From the NCBI GenBank assembly GCA_022495995.1, contig JAFEMH010003642.1, positions 186,001-250,000 of the forward strand: a stretch of 64,000 nucleotides of DNA. Direction: 5' to 3'. The translations under genes were made by a program, and so were the position numbers. Under the pieces are notes generated by a model, which did no database searches, was not told the origin of the DNA, and saw only the letters and a program-made list of their open reading frames with translations. Positions 9,681-19,532 of the stretch are shown one piece after another (within the stretch, counting starts at the first letter, position 1; every line of letters starts with the position of its first letter). Source of the DNA: Adenophora triphylla var. japonica (taxonomy: Eukaryota > Streptophyta > Magnoliopsida > Asterales > Campanulaceae).

Positions 9681-10775
9681 ATGGAAAAGATGACCAACAA
9701 TGGTGGAGAAGAAAAAATACTTCTTGAGACGATCGATATGCGTCTGAAGCATGATCATTGTCAGGTAAGAATATTTTCTATAAAGTTTAATAAACTTGAT
9801 AAGGAGGCCGAAGATAAGAATGACTTGATGCTTTATTTTGAATCTGAGATTCAAAGCGGCCGACTTCAGGAAAGTCATCAGTTTTGGGTGGATAGGTATC
9901 GCGACGAAAGGGATGCTGTTTGGGCAGAAGCCGAACGATGTGGTGTCCAAATCGATCTTTATACAAAAATAATTCAGCGTTTGGAGGCACGAAGGGAGGC
10001 TGAATTGAAGCGTCTTGAGGACGAAAACAGCCTTGTTGTTGACAAAATTACTGCCCAAGTAGTTCCTATTAACGACAAGATTATTGCTGATGTCAATGAC
10101 GAAGCTGTTGAAAAGAAGGTTGTTGGTGCAGCCGCAGATGTTTTCAGCTTTGTTGAAGCGACAGAAGATGTTATGGGTGAAGCTGCAACAGGTGACGTAG
10201 TTAAGGTATGTAGTCCTATTGTTACTGCAGATGTTTTCATACCTGTTCATGCCCCTATTGAGCCCAAGGTGAAGGATGAAATCCGAATTAATTGGTTTGT
10301 TGCAAAATCAAATTTTGTATGGGGCGATATTGTTGTTGATGAAATTTTTATTGTTGATCATGGGGAGGTTGAGAAGGACGATCAGCGGATGAATGAGATT
10401 GATAGTTTTAATTTTTATCCGGACAAAATTGGTTTACCTCAAATCTTGCAAAAGGGGCAAATTTATTCAAAGTATTTATTTCGATGGAATGGCTCTTTTC
10501 AAATATCGGATATGAACTCGGGGTCGAGTTCTTTTGAAGAATGGGTGACTGATGTAGGAGGAGGCTGGGACCCAGGCGTGCGCCTGAGAAACTACCAAGC
10601 GGCCGCCCCAACCATCAGCAAAACCCACCAGCGACACTGCAGCCCAGGCGGGCGCATGGAGTTCCCCCAGGCAGGCGCCTCACAGAAGAAAATGCTGATG
10701 TTTTTGCGTTTAATTTTATTACTGTTGTTTTTGGTTTATTTACTTAGGGGTATTTTAGTTTTTATTTTGTTTTAG
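9681..10775 (+). CDS. Long ORF of unknown function in the nested LTR element
   Basis: The frame is open from 9615; I prefer ATG 9681 (MEKMTNNGGEEK), about 80 nt after the primer binding site, giving about 364 codons. Residues about 35-120 are charged and helical (RYRDERDAVWAEAERCGV, LEARREAELKRLEDENS), a probable coiled coil. The middle is rich in valine, alanine and acidic residues, and the C-terminal 60 residues come from GC-rich DNA (10560-10690) with AGGCGxxCGCCT-like motifs. There is no zinc knuckle, protease or polymerase motif. The last part overlaps the inferred 3' LTR. It could be a captured host fragment or an element-specific structural protein; I do not recognise the family. Confidence 0.5.
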   Translation: MEKMTNNGGEEKILLETIDMRLKHDHCQVRIFSIKFNKLDKEAEDKNDLMLYFESEIQSGRLQESHQFWVDRYRDERDAVWAEAERCGVQIDLYTKIIQRLEARREAELKRLEDENSLVVDKITAQVVPINDKIIADVNDEAVEKKVVGAAADVFSFVEATEDVMGEAATGDVVKVCSPIVTADVFIPVHAPIEPKVKDEIRINWFVAKSNFVWGDIVVDEIFIVDHGEVEKDDQRMNEIDSFNFYPDKIGLPQILQKGQIYSKYLFRWNGSFQISDMNSGSSSFEEWVTDVGGGWDPGVRLRNYQAAAPTISKTHQRHCSPGGRMEFPQAGASQKKMLMFLRLILLLLFLVYLLRGILVFILF

Positions 10776-10992
10776 GGTTTGCTTTAGGTTTTTGAGAGAG
10801 TATTTAAACAACTTTTAGGGCTTTGTTAAGCTCAGTTTTGATATTATTAATTTCAAGAGTTTTTCTCTTAATTCCTGGTGGATTCCAGATTATCACTGGT
10901 GGATTCCAGTTTATTGTGTTATAGGGTTTTTCGCTTGAGAACTCTTGTGATTAGTGCGCTAATCACGAATCTATCGCTTCCGTGCTGCGTCA
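10693..10992 (+). repeat. Inferred 3' LTR of nested non-autonomous element
   Basis: The block begins TGCTGATG after a purine tract and ends GCGTCA. A TATA-like GTATTTAAAC occurs near 10800. The last 103 bp are repeated at 9488-9590. The segment CTGGTGGATTCCAG is duplicated in tandem near 10874 and 10895. Confidence 0.6.
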
Positions 10993-12762
10993 AAAATCCT
11001 ACAAGGTGTATCATCCACAAACAAGAAAGGTTTCTATTACTAGAGATGTTCACTTCAATGAAGATGAGCAATGGGATTGGAAGAATTTGCAAGAAACAAG
11101 TCTGCGCTCCTCACCAAATGTAGAAGATCATCCTCCTGATGATCAACAATGGCTCGATGAGCTTGAAGATGACCCTCCAATTAGAGGTACGAGGTTGCTT
11201 TCAGAAATTTATCAAAGGTGTAATGTTGCAGTTTGTGAACCAAACAGTCATGAAGAAGCACTCAAAGATCCAAAATGGAAGAGAGCAATGGAGGAAGAAT
11301 TGTTGATGATTCAGAAAAATGAAACTTGGGAGTTGGTCGACGGGCCGAAAAATAGAAAAGTCATTGGCGTAAAATGGGTCTATAGAACAAAGCTTAATGC
11401 AGATAGCTCCATCAACAAATACAAGGCTAGGCTTGTAGTTAAAGGGTATGCTCAAATTTACGGTGTTGATTATTCTGACACGTTTGTACCTATTGCTAGG
11501 TTAGACACAATCAGGTTGTTGCTAGCAATGGCTGCAGAAAAGGGCTGGGTAGTGTTTCATTTGGATGTCAAATCCACTTTCTTAAATGGTATACTACAAG
11601 AAGAAATCTACATTGAGCAGCCAAGAGGATTCGTGAGCGAGGTGAAGAAGATAAAGTCTACTTGCTAAAAAAGGCTCTATATGGCTTAAAACAAGCGCCG
11701 CGAGCCTGGTACAGCAAGATAGATGAACATTTGTTTAAACTTGGCTTTATAAAGAGTTTTTCAGAATCCACTCTTTATGTAAAACAGAAGGGAAATGATT
11801 CTGTCATGGTGTCCCTTTATGTTGATGATCATTTGGTGACCAGAAACAATACGAGGTTGGTCGAAGAGTTCAAGGAGGGGATGATGCAGATTTTTGAAAT
11901 GACTGATCGTGGTCTTATGACCTATTTTCTGGGAATGGAGATTCAGCAAAGGAGAAATGAGGTGTTCATCTGTCAAAAGAAGTATGCAGCGGAGATACTA
12001 AAGAAATTTCAGATGGAAGGTTGCAAATCAATAAGCACGCCAATGAATCAAAAGGAGAGGATGATCAAGGAGGATGGTTCAAAAAGAGTTGATGAAGCTT
12101 ATTACAGAAGCTTGATTGGATGTCTGATGTATCTTACTGCTACAAGGCCCGATATTTTATTTGCTGTAAGTCTATTATCTCATTTTATGCATTGTGCTAA
12201 TGAAACACATTTAATAGCAGCAAAAAGGGTTCTAAGGTATATAAAAGGTACTGTTGACTATGGTGTAAAGTTTGAGAAATGTCAAAATTTCAAACTGAGT
12301 GGGTTCTCGGATAGCGACTGGGCTGGATCCATGGATGATATGAAGAGTACTTCAGGGTATTGCTTCAGCATAGGTTCTGGAGTCTTCTCATGGAGTTCAA
12401 AAAAGCAGGAGATTGTCGCTCAATCTACAGCTGAGGCGGAATTTATAGCAGCAACAGCAGCAGTAAATCAAGCATTATGGTTGAGGAAATTTTTTTGTGA
12501 TTTGCACACAGAACAAAAAGATGGCACTGAAATTTTTGTCGATAATCAGGCAGCAATTGCAATCTCAAACAATCCAGTGTTTCACGGGAAAACTAAGCAT
12601 TTCAACATCAACCTTTACTTCTTGAGGGAGGTGCAGCAGAATGGAGAAGTACTATTAGTCTACTGTAAATCAGAAGATCAGTTGGCAGATTTATTTACAA
12701 AACCACTTCCAGGCAACAAGTTCGAGCATTTAAGGAAGAAAATTGGAGTTTGCAGCTCTTAA
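10993..12762 (+). pseudogene. Copia A reverse transcriptase and RNase H
   Basis: Coding resumes with KSYKVYHPQTRKVSITRDV. The reverse transcriptase begins near 11245 (KWKRAMEEEL, WVYRTKLNADSSINKYKARLV), continues with DVKSTFLNG, is shifted one frame near 11645, and continues from 11662 with ALYGLKQAPRAWY and the catalytic box LYVDDHLV. RNase H follows: SDSDWAGSMDD, the STAEAEF segment and a DNQAAI segment, ending with LADLFTKPLPG and a TAA at 12760. The polypurine tract CCAGGAGGAG precedes the 3' LTR. Except for the frameshift this half is well preserved. Confidence 0.9.
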
Positions 12763-12774
12763 AGCCAGGAGGAG

Positions 12775-13074
12775 TATTAGATATTTGCTTTAAAGATCTG
12801 CAAGTTTGTTATTTTTTTTATTTCTTTTTACTCGGTCAATAAGTGGTTGCTATGGTTGCTATTCTTTAGGAGTAAGTTGCTGTTCTTTAGGAGTAAGCTA
12901 GTAGTGGTTTAGTGGGTTGTTATCTATTTTGTTTTAAGTACTATAAATGTAGTAGGTCTCTGATGAATAAAATATATCCCTTTACAGAATATTATACTTT
13001 ATCATCTCTCTTTCATTCAGCTTTCAATTCTAAAATCTTAGGTTACCTGCTTTCTTCTTTTTCTTTAACCTTCA
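12775..13074 (+). repeat. 3' LTR of Copia A (300 bp)
   Basis: Nearly identical to 6796-7096, with the same TATTAG start and CCTTCA end. It is preceded by a purine tract and followed by the second CATTT. The few differences between LTRs indicate a fairly recent insertion. Confidence 0.9.
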
Positions 13075-13242
13075 CATTTGTAGTCATGGACATAGCAAGT
13101 GATTACCATGCCATCATAGGCATTTCAAGTCAAGGCAAACTTGGGCTGGTCGCCTCCCTCCCCTACCAACGTGTTAAATTCCCCACTCGTTAGTGGTATG
13201 CTTACAGTTGGATTTTCATGACTGTTGTTGAGTAACCTATCA
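13075..13242 (+). pseudogene. Tat-type protease C-terminal part (copy A)
   Basis: Continuation of the protease cut at 6795: VVMDIASDYHAIIGI...VASLPYQRVKFPT. It is almost identical to 63830-64000. A TAG follows FPTR in this frame, and after TGACTGTTGTTGAGTAACC the sequence joins ABCB coding sequence. Confidence 0.7.
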
Positions 13243-14876
13243 GGCTCACATCTGGAATTGCTCAAGGATCCCCAGGGAGCATACTCTCGGCTTATAAGAC
13301 TGCAAGAGATAACTAATGATTCAGAACAGCAAGGTGAAGAAAACAAAGATAATTCAGAAATTTCTATAGAATCCCAAAGAGACTCATACAAGCATTCAGC
13401 AAGTGGACAAGGTAGCCCTACAACTGAACTAGTAGAATGTGTTTTCCCACCCAAAAATACTTTAGAGAATAATAAGAAAGTCCCAATTCTTCGTCTTGCC
13501 TATCTAAATAAGCCTGAGATATCAGTGTTGATTCTGGGAGTCATAGCTGCTACAATCAATGGTGCAATACTTCCTGTATTAATTTGGTGTACTAATTTGT
13601 ATGATAATCAGAACATTTTACGAGCCTCCAAGTGAGTTAAGACAGGATTCTAGATTTTGGGCACTAATGTTAGTCATGCTTGGAGTGGTATCCTTTTTAG
13701 CTTGTCTACCACAGACATACTTTTTCACTGTGGCTGGATTTCAGCTAAGAAGATGGATACGATCAATGTGCTTTGAGAAGGTAATTCACATGGAGGTAGG
13801 GTGGTTAGATGAGGATGAGCACTCGAGTGGAGCAATTGATGGAAAGCTCTCTGCAGATGCAACTAGTGTACGTACTCTAGTGGGAGATGCACTTGCTTAG
13901 CTTGTTCAAGATTTTGTCTCAGCTGCTGCTGGTTTAGGCATTGCTTTTGCAGCAAGTTGGTAATTGGCTCTTATAATCCTTGCCATGATTCCTCTCATAG
14001 CTGCCAATGGATTCGTTCAACTCGAGTTCATGACAGGATTCACTGCTGATGCAAAGGTATGTCGCTGAACTTTGAACTCTTACATCTGAAGTCTGAAATC
14101 TAAAATCTGAAATCTGAACACTGAACACTTAACTAGGAGCTCTGAACTCTGATGTCATGAATTATGATCCAAAGTCTAATGTGGAACTTTTGCAGATTAT
14201 GCACGAGAAAGCAAGCCAAGTTGCTACAGATGCAGTGGGAAGTATAAGAACTGTTGCTTCTTTTTGTGCGGAGGAGAAAGTAATGTAACTATACAGAAAG
14301 AAGTGTGAGGGTCCCATGAAGAAGGGAATAAGGCAAGGCTTGGTTTGTGGAGTTGGTTTTGGGGTATCTTCTGCTTTACTGTTTTGTGTCTATACAGCAA
14401 GCTTTTTATGCAGGAGCCCCCCGGCTTGTTGAGGATGGAAAAACTACATTTTCTGACGTTTTTCGTGTAAGTAATTCCTCCACCGTAAAAAAAGATTCAA
14501 ATAACTCAGAATGGTGATCTTGTAATTACTACGAATCATTTCTGGCAGGTTTTCTTTGCCCTGACACTGACAGCCTTGGCAGTCTCTCAATCAAGCTCAT
14601 TCACTTCAGATTCTAGCAGCCAAGGATGCAGCTGTTTCTATATTTGCTATTCTAGATCGAGAGTCCAAGATAGACCCTAGCGATGAGTCTAGAATGACTT
14701 TAGACAATGTTAAGGGGGAAATTGAACTCCACCATGTAAGCTTCAAATACCCTACCAGACCTGATGTTCAAATCTTCAGAGACCTCTCCCTGACCATTCA
14801 TAGTAGCAAGGTAAGAGAAACCCGTGTCCGTGTCATCTTTCCATTTTCCCATATGCCTTTTATATAGTAGTATTTA

Positions 14877-15062
14877 CTCCCTCTGTCCCATAATAGATGC
14901 CACATTTGACTAGTCAACGTTTTCAAGGAATGTGCTTTACTTGTTTGTGCTTGCTTGTACAATGCTAAAATTGCTCTAAGACTCTTTCCATATTTGGATA
15001 CACGACATTTATTTTGGGACGGACTAAAAGGGAAGTGTGATATTGTTATGGCACGGAGGGAG
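14877..15062. mobile_element. Stowaway-type MITE in an ABCB intron
   Basis: The 186-bp element starts CTCCCTCTGTCCCATAAT and ends with the inverted form CACGGAGGGAG. It is flanked by TA dinucleotides at 14875-14876 and 15063-15064. These ends and the TA duplication define Stowaway elements, mobilised in trans by Tc1/mariner transposases. It lies in the intron before the Walker A exon. Confidence 0.88.
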
Positions 15063-15728
15063 TATATGCTAAACTGGAGTTGGTATAATGTATTAATGTC
15101 TCAGATAGTGGCATTGGTTGGAGAAAGTGGAAGTGGGAAGTCAACAGTGATCTCATTATTACAGAGATTTACGACCCTATTTCTGGTCATATTATGCTGA
15201 ATGGGATTGATATTCAGAATTCCAACTGAAATGGCTGAGGCAACAAATGGATCTTGTGGGCCAAGAACCAATCTTGTTTAGTGACACCATCCGAGCCAAC
15301 ATAGCATATGGGAAGGATGGAGATGCAAAATAGAAAATGAAAAGAGAAAACCGTATGGAAGTCATCTTGATTCACTTGTGTCCGAGCCGTGTTATACACT
15401 TTTCTTAGGACTAATTCGTCCCCTTCTCTAAGAGTGCTCGAGGCTTCCACGGGCGTTAGTCTCCCAGGATAGAACGGACAAACCGGGTGCAACTCCGCAC
15501 TTGAGCTTCCCGACGAATTGAACGTATGCTTGAACTAAATCATCAACTAGAACTTCAAAGAAAGAGACCAAAAGAAAATTTTAGACAAGAAAATCCTAGG
15601 CTCTAGAGTTACAACATGAGACTCTCATATCATCTTTCTATCTTCTCTATCTTCTAACTTCTTCTTCTTCCTAGCCAAGAAAAAAAGACAACACCTAATA
15701 TAAGAAGAATATGTAGGGAACATAGAAT

Positions 15729-17801
15729 AACATAAAAAAAATGCTCTAGGGTTTCCCTAGCCGCCGCCAACCTATTCCGGTGGGTCTCCTTGCCGCCGCC
15801 AAGCTTACGGTCTATGGCTGCTTCATCGTCTGGTATTGCCATTGCTGCTCCTGATCCGCCTCCATGCTCGGCCTTTGCTGCTCCTCCGCCGCTTGGGTTC
15901 TGCATGGATAATTCGGTTCCTTCTCTATCAAACCCTAAACCGCTTACAAACTCTAATATCACTAATACCCAGCCGTCTTCCCCTACAGCCGCAAAGTCAT
16001 TTGCTTCAATTGTGAAGGGTGTCGCTCCTAATATCTCCAATTCTCAGCCGTTGAATACCATTCCTATTTCTACCCACAAAGGTGAGCCTTGCTTGAAGTT
16101 CTCAAAAGAGTTTATTAATGTTTTAGCCCAGCCATTTAAATACACCTTGGTTGGAAAATTTTCTCATGGTCGACCATCAATGGAGGTTACAAGACAACAG
16201 TTCTTGAAGTTTGGATTAAAGGCTGATTTTAAATTGGGACATATTGATTCAAAACACATTCTTATTCAGATTGTTCATGAAGGAGATTTTAATAGACTTT
16301 GGGCAAAAGAACAATGGCACCTTGGGCGTTTTCCTATGCGAGTGTTCCGTTGGTCACCTTCTTGGAGGCCGGACAAGGAGTCTTCTTTATTTTCTGTTTG
16401 GGTTGGATTACCCGGCCTCCCAATTCATATGTTCAACAAGGTATGTCTATTTTCAATTGCTAAGATTTTTGGGGAGCCACTAGCTATTGACCAAGCAACT
16501 TGTAACCTTTCAAGGCCTAGTGTAGCGAAAATTCTAGTTTAAGTTGATCTCTTAAAGAAACTTCCCTCTAGAGTTTTCATTGACTGCGGAGATGATTTTT
16601 CTAGTTTTTGGCAGCCATTAGAGTTTGATAACCTCCCAAGCTATTGTAAGCATTGCTATAAGCTAGGTCATAATGTGAATGAATGCTTTTATCTTCATCC
16701 AAAGAAGACAAATACGAAGAATGGGGTTGAAGTTAATGGTGAGGTTCTCACGGCTGGTCCTGGTATTACGGAAGTGGCTCCTGCTGGTGGTGTCACGAAG
16801 GAGGCAAATATGGGAAAAAAATTGGTTTATGTTGAAAAACCTAAAGTAAACGATCCTTCTACGTCAATGGGAAATGTTGAGAACAACAAGGGGGGGGGGT
16901 TCATGCGACTAATCTTACTGTTCAGAAAGAGAATGTTTCAGTCAATGCTGGAAATGCTCATGTTCAATCTGTTCAAGAAAATGTATTGATTAATTCTGGA
17001 AATGGTCCCGTAAAAGCTGTTCATGAGACTGAAGTTGTTGTTCTCGATGGGGGGATTGATCACTCTAACGAGTTGTCAGCCGAAAATAATGAAACAGTTG
17101 ACACTCAAGGTGAAGAATTGGTTGTCTTGGATGACACAAATATTGTTGATATAAATACAGGAAATGAAATTCTTGTAACTACTGCTGCGCTTGGAGCGCA
17201 GTTGGGGGATTTGGCCATTCAAAATGGGTCTACGGTCTCATCATCCATCCCTATGTCGGCTCCTGTATTGGATAGCGAAGCTCTAAATCTCGTTCGGGAA
17301 AAGGTTAGACAAATACAAGCCTCATCAGCTCCTAACTTACGTTCCTCTACTGCTCGTATGCCAAATCCTAAATATTTTAATTCCGAATTTATAAACCCAA
17401 AAAACCTAAAAGATGCTCTTATTCTCCGGGAAAAATGTGATTCTGAACCTAAAGGCGGTCTTTCTGATACCTTTCCTTCGGCTTTTCATGATGCTCGCAC
17501 TTATGGGGGCATTGTTGGCGGTGTTCATGTTGATCCGAGGGCTCCAATGGCTGACGGCGATAATTTTGAAGATTATTATGATGAAGAAGATGGATTTCAA
17601 AAGGTTAAAGGGAAACGAGGAAAATCTGGATCGAAAGCAAAAACAAAAAGCATCATGCCTAAAAGGCCTTGGAATCCTAAAAGGCGATTTGATTGACCTT
17701 TTCTTTATTTTATTTTCTGTCTTTCTTTAATTATTGTACTTTTGAATTTTTATTTTTAATAAAATTTAGGGGGCATTGCCCTTTTCGCCAAAAAAAAAAA
17801 A
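15729..17801 (+). mobile_element. LINE-type element with ORF1 only
   Basis: The flanking duplication ATGTAGGGAACATAGAAT (15711-15728) recurs as ATGTAGGGAACTTAGAAT (17802-17819), with one mismatch. The 3' end is an A tail (17790-17801) preceded by a short 3' UTR. Between the ends there is one coding region, an L1-like ORF1, and no ORF2 (endonuclease/reverse transcriptase). Only about 90 nt separate the ORF1 stop from the A tail, so ORF2 was missing before transposition. It must have been mobilised in trans. Confidence 0.88.
15814..17696 (+). pseudogene. L1-type ORF1 protein (DUF4283 plus CCHC knuckle)
   Basis: I take ATG 15814 as start (MAASSSGIAIAA). Residues about 95-240 match the DUF4283 domain of plant L1 ORF1 proteins (FKYTLVGKFSHGRPSMEV, KHILIQIVHEGDFNRLW, VFRWSPSWRPDKESSLFSVWVGLPGLPI). 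An in-frame TAA at 16540 follows; then comes the knuckle YCKHCYKLGHNVNEC (about 16643). A run of G near 16892 shifts the frame, and the acidic C-terminal part continues 16986-17696, ending in a basic tail (KRPWNPKRRFD). ORF1 proteins bind LINE RNA. With only two lesions it decayed little after insertion. Confidence 0.85.
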
Positions 17802-18369
17802 ATGTAGGGAACTTAGAATTAATTGACATTAACCATGTATAATTAACCTTAACATTAATATTTGTGTTGTTACATATTCTCTAACTTAATTAGAGAAATC
17901 AATCCATGAATAAAAGAGCAATATGAGAATTAATTCATATTTGTTCTTGTAACAACCCAAACATAAAAGCCTCATAATTCCTTAAAAAGGAATTCAATTT
18001 TTGGTTAATTATCAACAAACCCAAAGGTTACACCTTGGTTTCCACTTTAATTAGAGAAAATCAATTTCTCATTCACATTAATGCACAATTTTTCCAACAA
18101 AGAGTCCGAAGATACTATAATATATTACTGGATGAGGCAACAAGTGCACTAGATGCAGAGTCTGAAAGGGTGGTTCAAGATGCATTGGACAGGGTAATGG
18201 GACAACAGTGATGGTGGCTCATCGGCTTTCCACTATAAAGGGAGCGGATGTGATTGCAGTGGTTAAGGATGGTGTGATCTTGGAGAAAAGAAAACATGAC
18301 ACTTTGATTCATATCAAAGATGGTCTCTATGCATCTTTGGTGGCACTTCACATGACTTCTTCTGCATAA

Positions 18370-19532
18370 CTATATATCATTTTCAGTTAATTGAGTTTTC
18401 CAACCCAAGTTATCTTAATTTAGGCACTTTTTGTGATAAAGTCCAGTCCTACGACAACAACTGAACTTATATGCCTAAAGACTAGTAACATTTGTAGTTG
18501 CACTTGAAACATGCTCCACATTCAAAGCAGTTTTCATGGTTCCATCATCAAGCTTAGAGACTCCTAACTACTGATCACCAAATTGTGCATATTCCCCACT
18601 TCGATCTCTCCAAGTTATCCTTCTAACTCCAAAGAATCAACTAGACTGGTATTTCTCCATCTTAAATTCAAAGAATAAGAGACATAGACTGCAGAGGAAA
18701 ATACAGTCTTGGGACATCGGATATCACTTGAGCTAGAGCTATTTGGCAAAAAATTGTATAGATGATTATCGTATATTCTTCTTTATGCTATTCATTTGTT
18801 GTGTATTCATAGATTGACTTTTAAATAGGAATTGCTATGCTTTCACCGTAGCGTTTCATTCTTCCAATCATTTGTATAGAATACTTTATTTGTTCGACTT
18901 AAAGAGTTCACGTCTGAAAAGTCTACTAATTAAAACATTTAGTATACTTGAATTTGGTAAGGGTAATAATTAGAAAAATATCCAAATATGCAAAATACTT
19001 ATATTGCAAGACCAAGTTAAAGATAAAAGGCTAATTGGATTCTGAAAACATACTCCATCCCTCTGTCACACTAAAAGTTACACTTTTGTTTTGGGCACGA
19101 GGATTAAGAAAAAATGTAATTGTTGTGAGTATGAAATGTGCATTTTAGTAAGTGAGAGAATGTGAGGAAGGGAATAGTGAGTAGATAGTTGTCAATCCCG
19201 TACCGGCAATTGCACCAGTTTGCTCAATCTCTCAAATATAGTAAGAATTCAAGAATTGCTATTATTCTATATTTTCTTTAGTCTAGTTATATCAAAAAGA
19301 GTATAATTATATTATAGCACCAAAGAACAAAAAGTGTAGACTTTAGAGTTATTGCTAGTAGGGACTCAAGAAAGAAGAATTCAAGAAGTTAGATGAGAAT
19401 TTAAAGCTCAGTTGACAGTTCCCATCTCAATGGACCACTCAACATTTTCAACAATAATCTTCCAACTATGAATATTTATTTGAGATAAGGCTATATTCTC
19501 CTCCCTAAAGAAAAAAGCTCAATCTTCCAACT
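18370..19532. other. Intergenic region upstream of the receptor kinase
   Basis: No gene is seen. Around 19054-19160 the sequence TACTCCATCCCTCTGTCACA followed by AAGTTACACTTTTG resembles one end of a Stowaway-like MITE, but I cannot find the opposite end with confidence. The last 100 bp should contain the kinase promoter; GGCTATATTC near 19487 is a weak TATA candidate only. Confidence 0.4.

Larger units (their letters stand above)
9488..10992 (+). mobile_element. Small non-autonomous LTR element nested in Copia A
   Basis: Two direct repeats of 103 bp (9488-9590 and 10890-10992) enclose a tRNA-iMet-type primer binding site and a 386-codon ORF with no gag or pol similarity. A purine-rich AGAAGAAAA followed by TGCTGATG at 10693 suggests a complete 3' LTR of 10693-10992 (300 bp, TG...CA), with only the last third of the 5' LTR retained. 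No matching five-base duplication is found. On the left, Copia coding ends at FVGY and resumes at KSYKVYHPQ, missing a few codons, so a small deletion with TTAT microhomology probably removed the left end. Confidence 0.75.
6796..13074 (+). mobile_element. Copia A retrotransposon with two nested insertions
   Basis: Near-identical LTRs (6796-7096 and 12775-13074) enclose gag, protease, integrase, reverse transcriptase and RNase H in Copia order. The five-base duplication CATTT flanks it at 6791-6795 and 13075-13079. The uninterrupted Tat copy near 63830 contains a single CATTT, confirming the insertion site. Two later insertions, a SINE in gag and a small LTR element between integrase and reverse transcriptase, plus several stops and frameshifts make it defective. 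Confidence 0.92.
5949..13242 (+). mobile_element. Tat-type gypsy element copy A, interrupted by Copia A
   Basis: The two visible parts are 5949-6795 and 13075-about 13242. Joined across Copia A they are collinear with 62990-64000, which has the same gag tail, zinc knuckle and protease. The 5' LTR and most of gag are not here; they should lie left of the inserted Ogre-like element, outside the window. At the right end the sequence passes at about 13243 directly into ABCB transporter coding sequence, with no LTR. The copy is therefore truncated or rearranged. The shared point where protease homology stops is discussed as a finding. Confidence 0.75.
15324..18099 (-). mobile_element. Copia-type solo LTR containing a LINE
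   Basis: On the minus strand the block starts TGTTGGAAAAATTGTGC (ending at 18099) and finishes CTATTTTGCA (at 15324). It is about 684 bp after subtracting the LINE and its duplicated target. No internal region exists on either side, so it is a solo LTR produced by LTR-LTR recombination. The flanks GGAGA and AAGAG do not match. ABCB codons on the two sides are not contiguous, so a deletion accompanied or followed insertion. Confidence 0.7.
13243..18369 (+). pseudogene. ABCB-type (MDR/P-glycoprotein) transporter pseudogene, second half
   Basis: Segments in order resemble a plant ABCB full transporter from the inter-domain linker onward: GSHLELLKDPQGAYS (13243), transmembrane domain 2 (SRFWALMLVMLGVVSFLAC, MCFEKVIHMEVGWLDEDEHSSGAI, FVSAAAGLGIAF), then nucleotide-binding domain 2 with Walker A VGESGSGKST (about 15117), [21 protein letters not shown] (about 15265), Walker B/D-loop [22 protein letters not shown] (about 18123) and the switch region [17 protein letters not shown], ending MTSSA and TAA at 18367. 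Introns are seen near 14057-14194, 14467-14548 and 14812-15104. Stops at about 13898, 13960 and 14286, frameshifts, and loss of roughly 60-70 residues including the ABC signature at the solo-LTR site make it dead. The first half (TMD1-NBD1) is absent. Confidence 0.88.

Noticed and set aside
9663..10250. 195-codon minus-strand ORF
   Set aside because: Shadow of the 386-codon ORF on the opposite strand; low-complexity composition and no family features.
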